Assembly: GCF_949987535.1 (NCBI RefSeq) | Contig: NC_080067.1 | Span: 56,602,405 to 56,666,404, forward strand | Direction of reading: 5' to 3' | DNA: 64,000 bases | Origin: Balaenoptera acutorostrata | Taxonomy: Eukaryota > Chordata > Mammalia > Artiodactyla > Balaenopteridae | The notes under the pieces: model-generated | Told to the model about the DNA's origin: nothing | Database searches by the model: none | The model's input: the letters and a program-made list of their open reading frames with translations, nothing else | In this document: positions 63,751-64,000 of the stretch, piece after piece | How positions within the stretch are numbered: position 1 is the stretch's first letter | Layout of the letters: every line of letters begins with the position of its first letter | Translations under genes and position numbers: made by a program

Positions 63751-64000
63751 GTTAACCAAAATTTTAGACACAGAGAACTGATTGAAATGAAAAGGTGTTT
63801 ATTTGGGATTTGTTAGGACTGCAGCCCGGGAGACATAGATTCAAGAAGCACCTGAATTGTGTTCCACTGGACTACAAAATGGGGGAGGCTTATAAAGGCA
63901 AAAACTTCAAGGTTGCAGTTAGTTACATGAGCTGTTTATTAAGAATTATAATTGGAGCTGACAAAAAGTAAGAGTGCTTGTTAAGTAAGGATTGGTTGGG
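63751..64000. mobile_element. LTR-like repeat, right copy (cut by window end)
   Basis: Homologous in the same orientation to 61394-61640, ending at the window edge. Confidence 0.6.

Noticed and set aside
1..64000. CRISPR arrays, operons, phage or other microbial systems
   Set aside because: The window is mammalian: split genes with GT-AG introns, SINEs and LINEs. Direct repeats seen are microsatellites, target duplications or transposons, not CRISPR.
1..64000. Search for tRNA, rRNA or known ncRNA genes
   Set aside because: The only tRNA-like A/B-box sequences belong to CHR and MIR SINEs. No standalone tRNA cloverleaf or rRNA was recognised by eye.

Overview
The window is vertebrate nuclear DNA, almost certainly from a cetacean (whale or dolphin). 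It is dense in interspersed repeats. It has at least fourteen copies of the tRNA-derived CHR-type SINE of Cetacea and their relatives, mariner hairpin MITEs of a cetartiodactyl type, and LINE-1, MIR, hAT and MaLR/ERV remnants. Only two protein-coding genes can be supported, both on the minus strand, in the order seen at human 3q26.31: GHSR (left) and TNFSF10 (middle).

GHSR, the ghrelin / growth hormone secretagogue receptor, occupies 424-3709. Two coding exons and one 2.2 kb intron give an intact 366-residue class A GPCR. Reading through the exon 1 donor adds exactly 24 residues and then a stop, matching the truncated GHSR1b isoform architecture. The gene starts in a CpG island carrying an (AC)22 microsatellite, and a second CpG-rich block lies about 1.4 kb upstream.

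From about 5.4 to 27.6 kb there is no supportable gene. This stretch holds antisense LINE-1 blocks, a MaLR LTR plus internal region, CHR SINEs, MIRs, hAT MITEs and simple repeats.

TNFSF10 (TRAIL), a death-receptor ligand of the TNF superfamily, occupies about 27.6-44.2 kb. All five exons can be placed with GT-AG introns and consistent phases, giving a 288-residue type II membrane protein. It has a longer loop in the TNF domain than human TRAIL, an extra cysteine, a perfect ISRE about 120 bp upstream of the start, and a mariner hairpin inside the predicted 3' UTR.

From 44.5 to 64 kb there is again no supportable gene. This part has a decayed two-LTR endogenous retrovirus (45.1-47.5 kb), a solo LTR (48.7-49.3 kb), LINE-1 blocks, several hAT elements, CHR SINEs, and a cluster of LTRs at the right edge. 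GHSR and TNFSF10 are neighbours in mammals but belong to unrelated pathways (energy and GH axis; apoptosis and innate immunity). I found no operon-like, CRISPR-like or otherwise novel gene system. The interest lies in gene-level features and in how transposons have reshaped the regulatory and untranslated parts.
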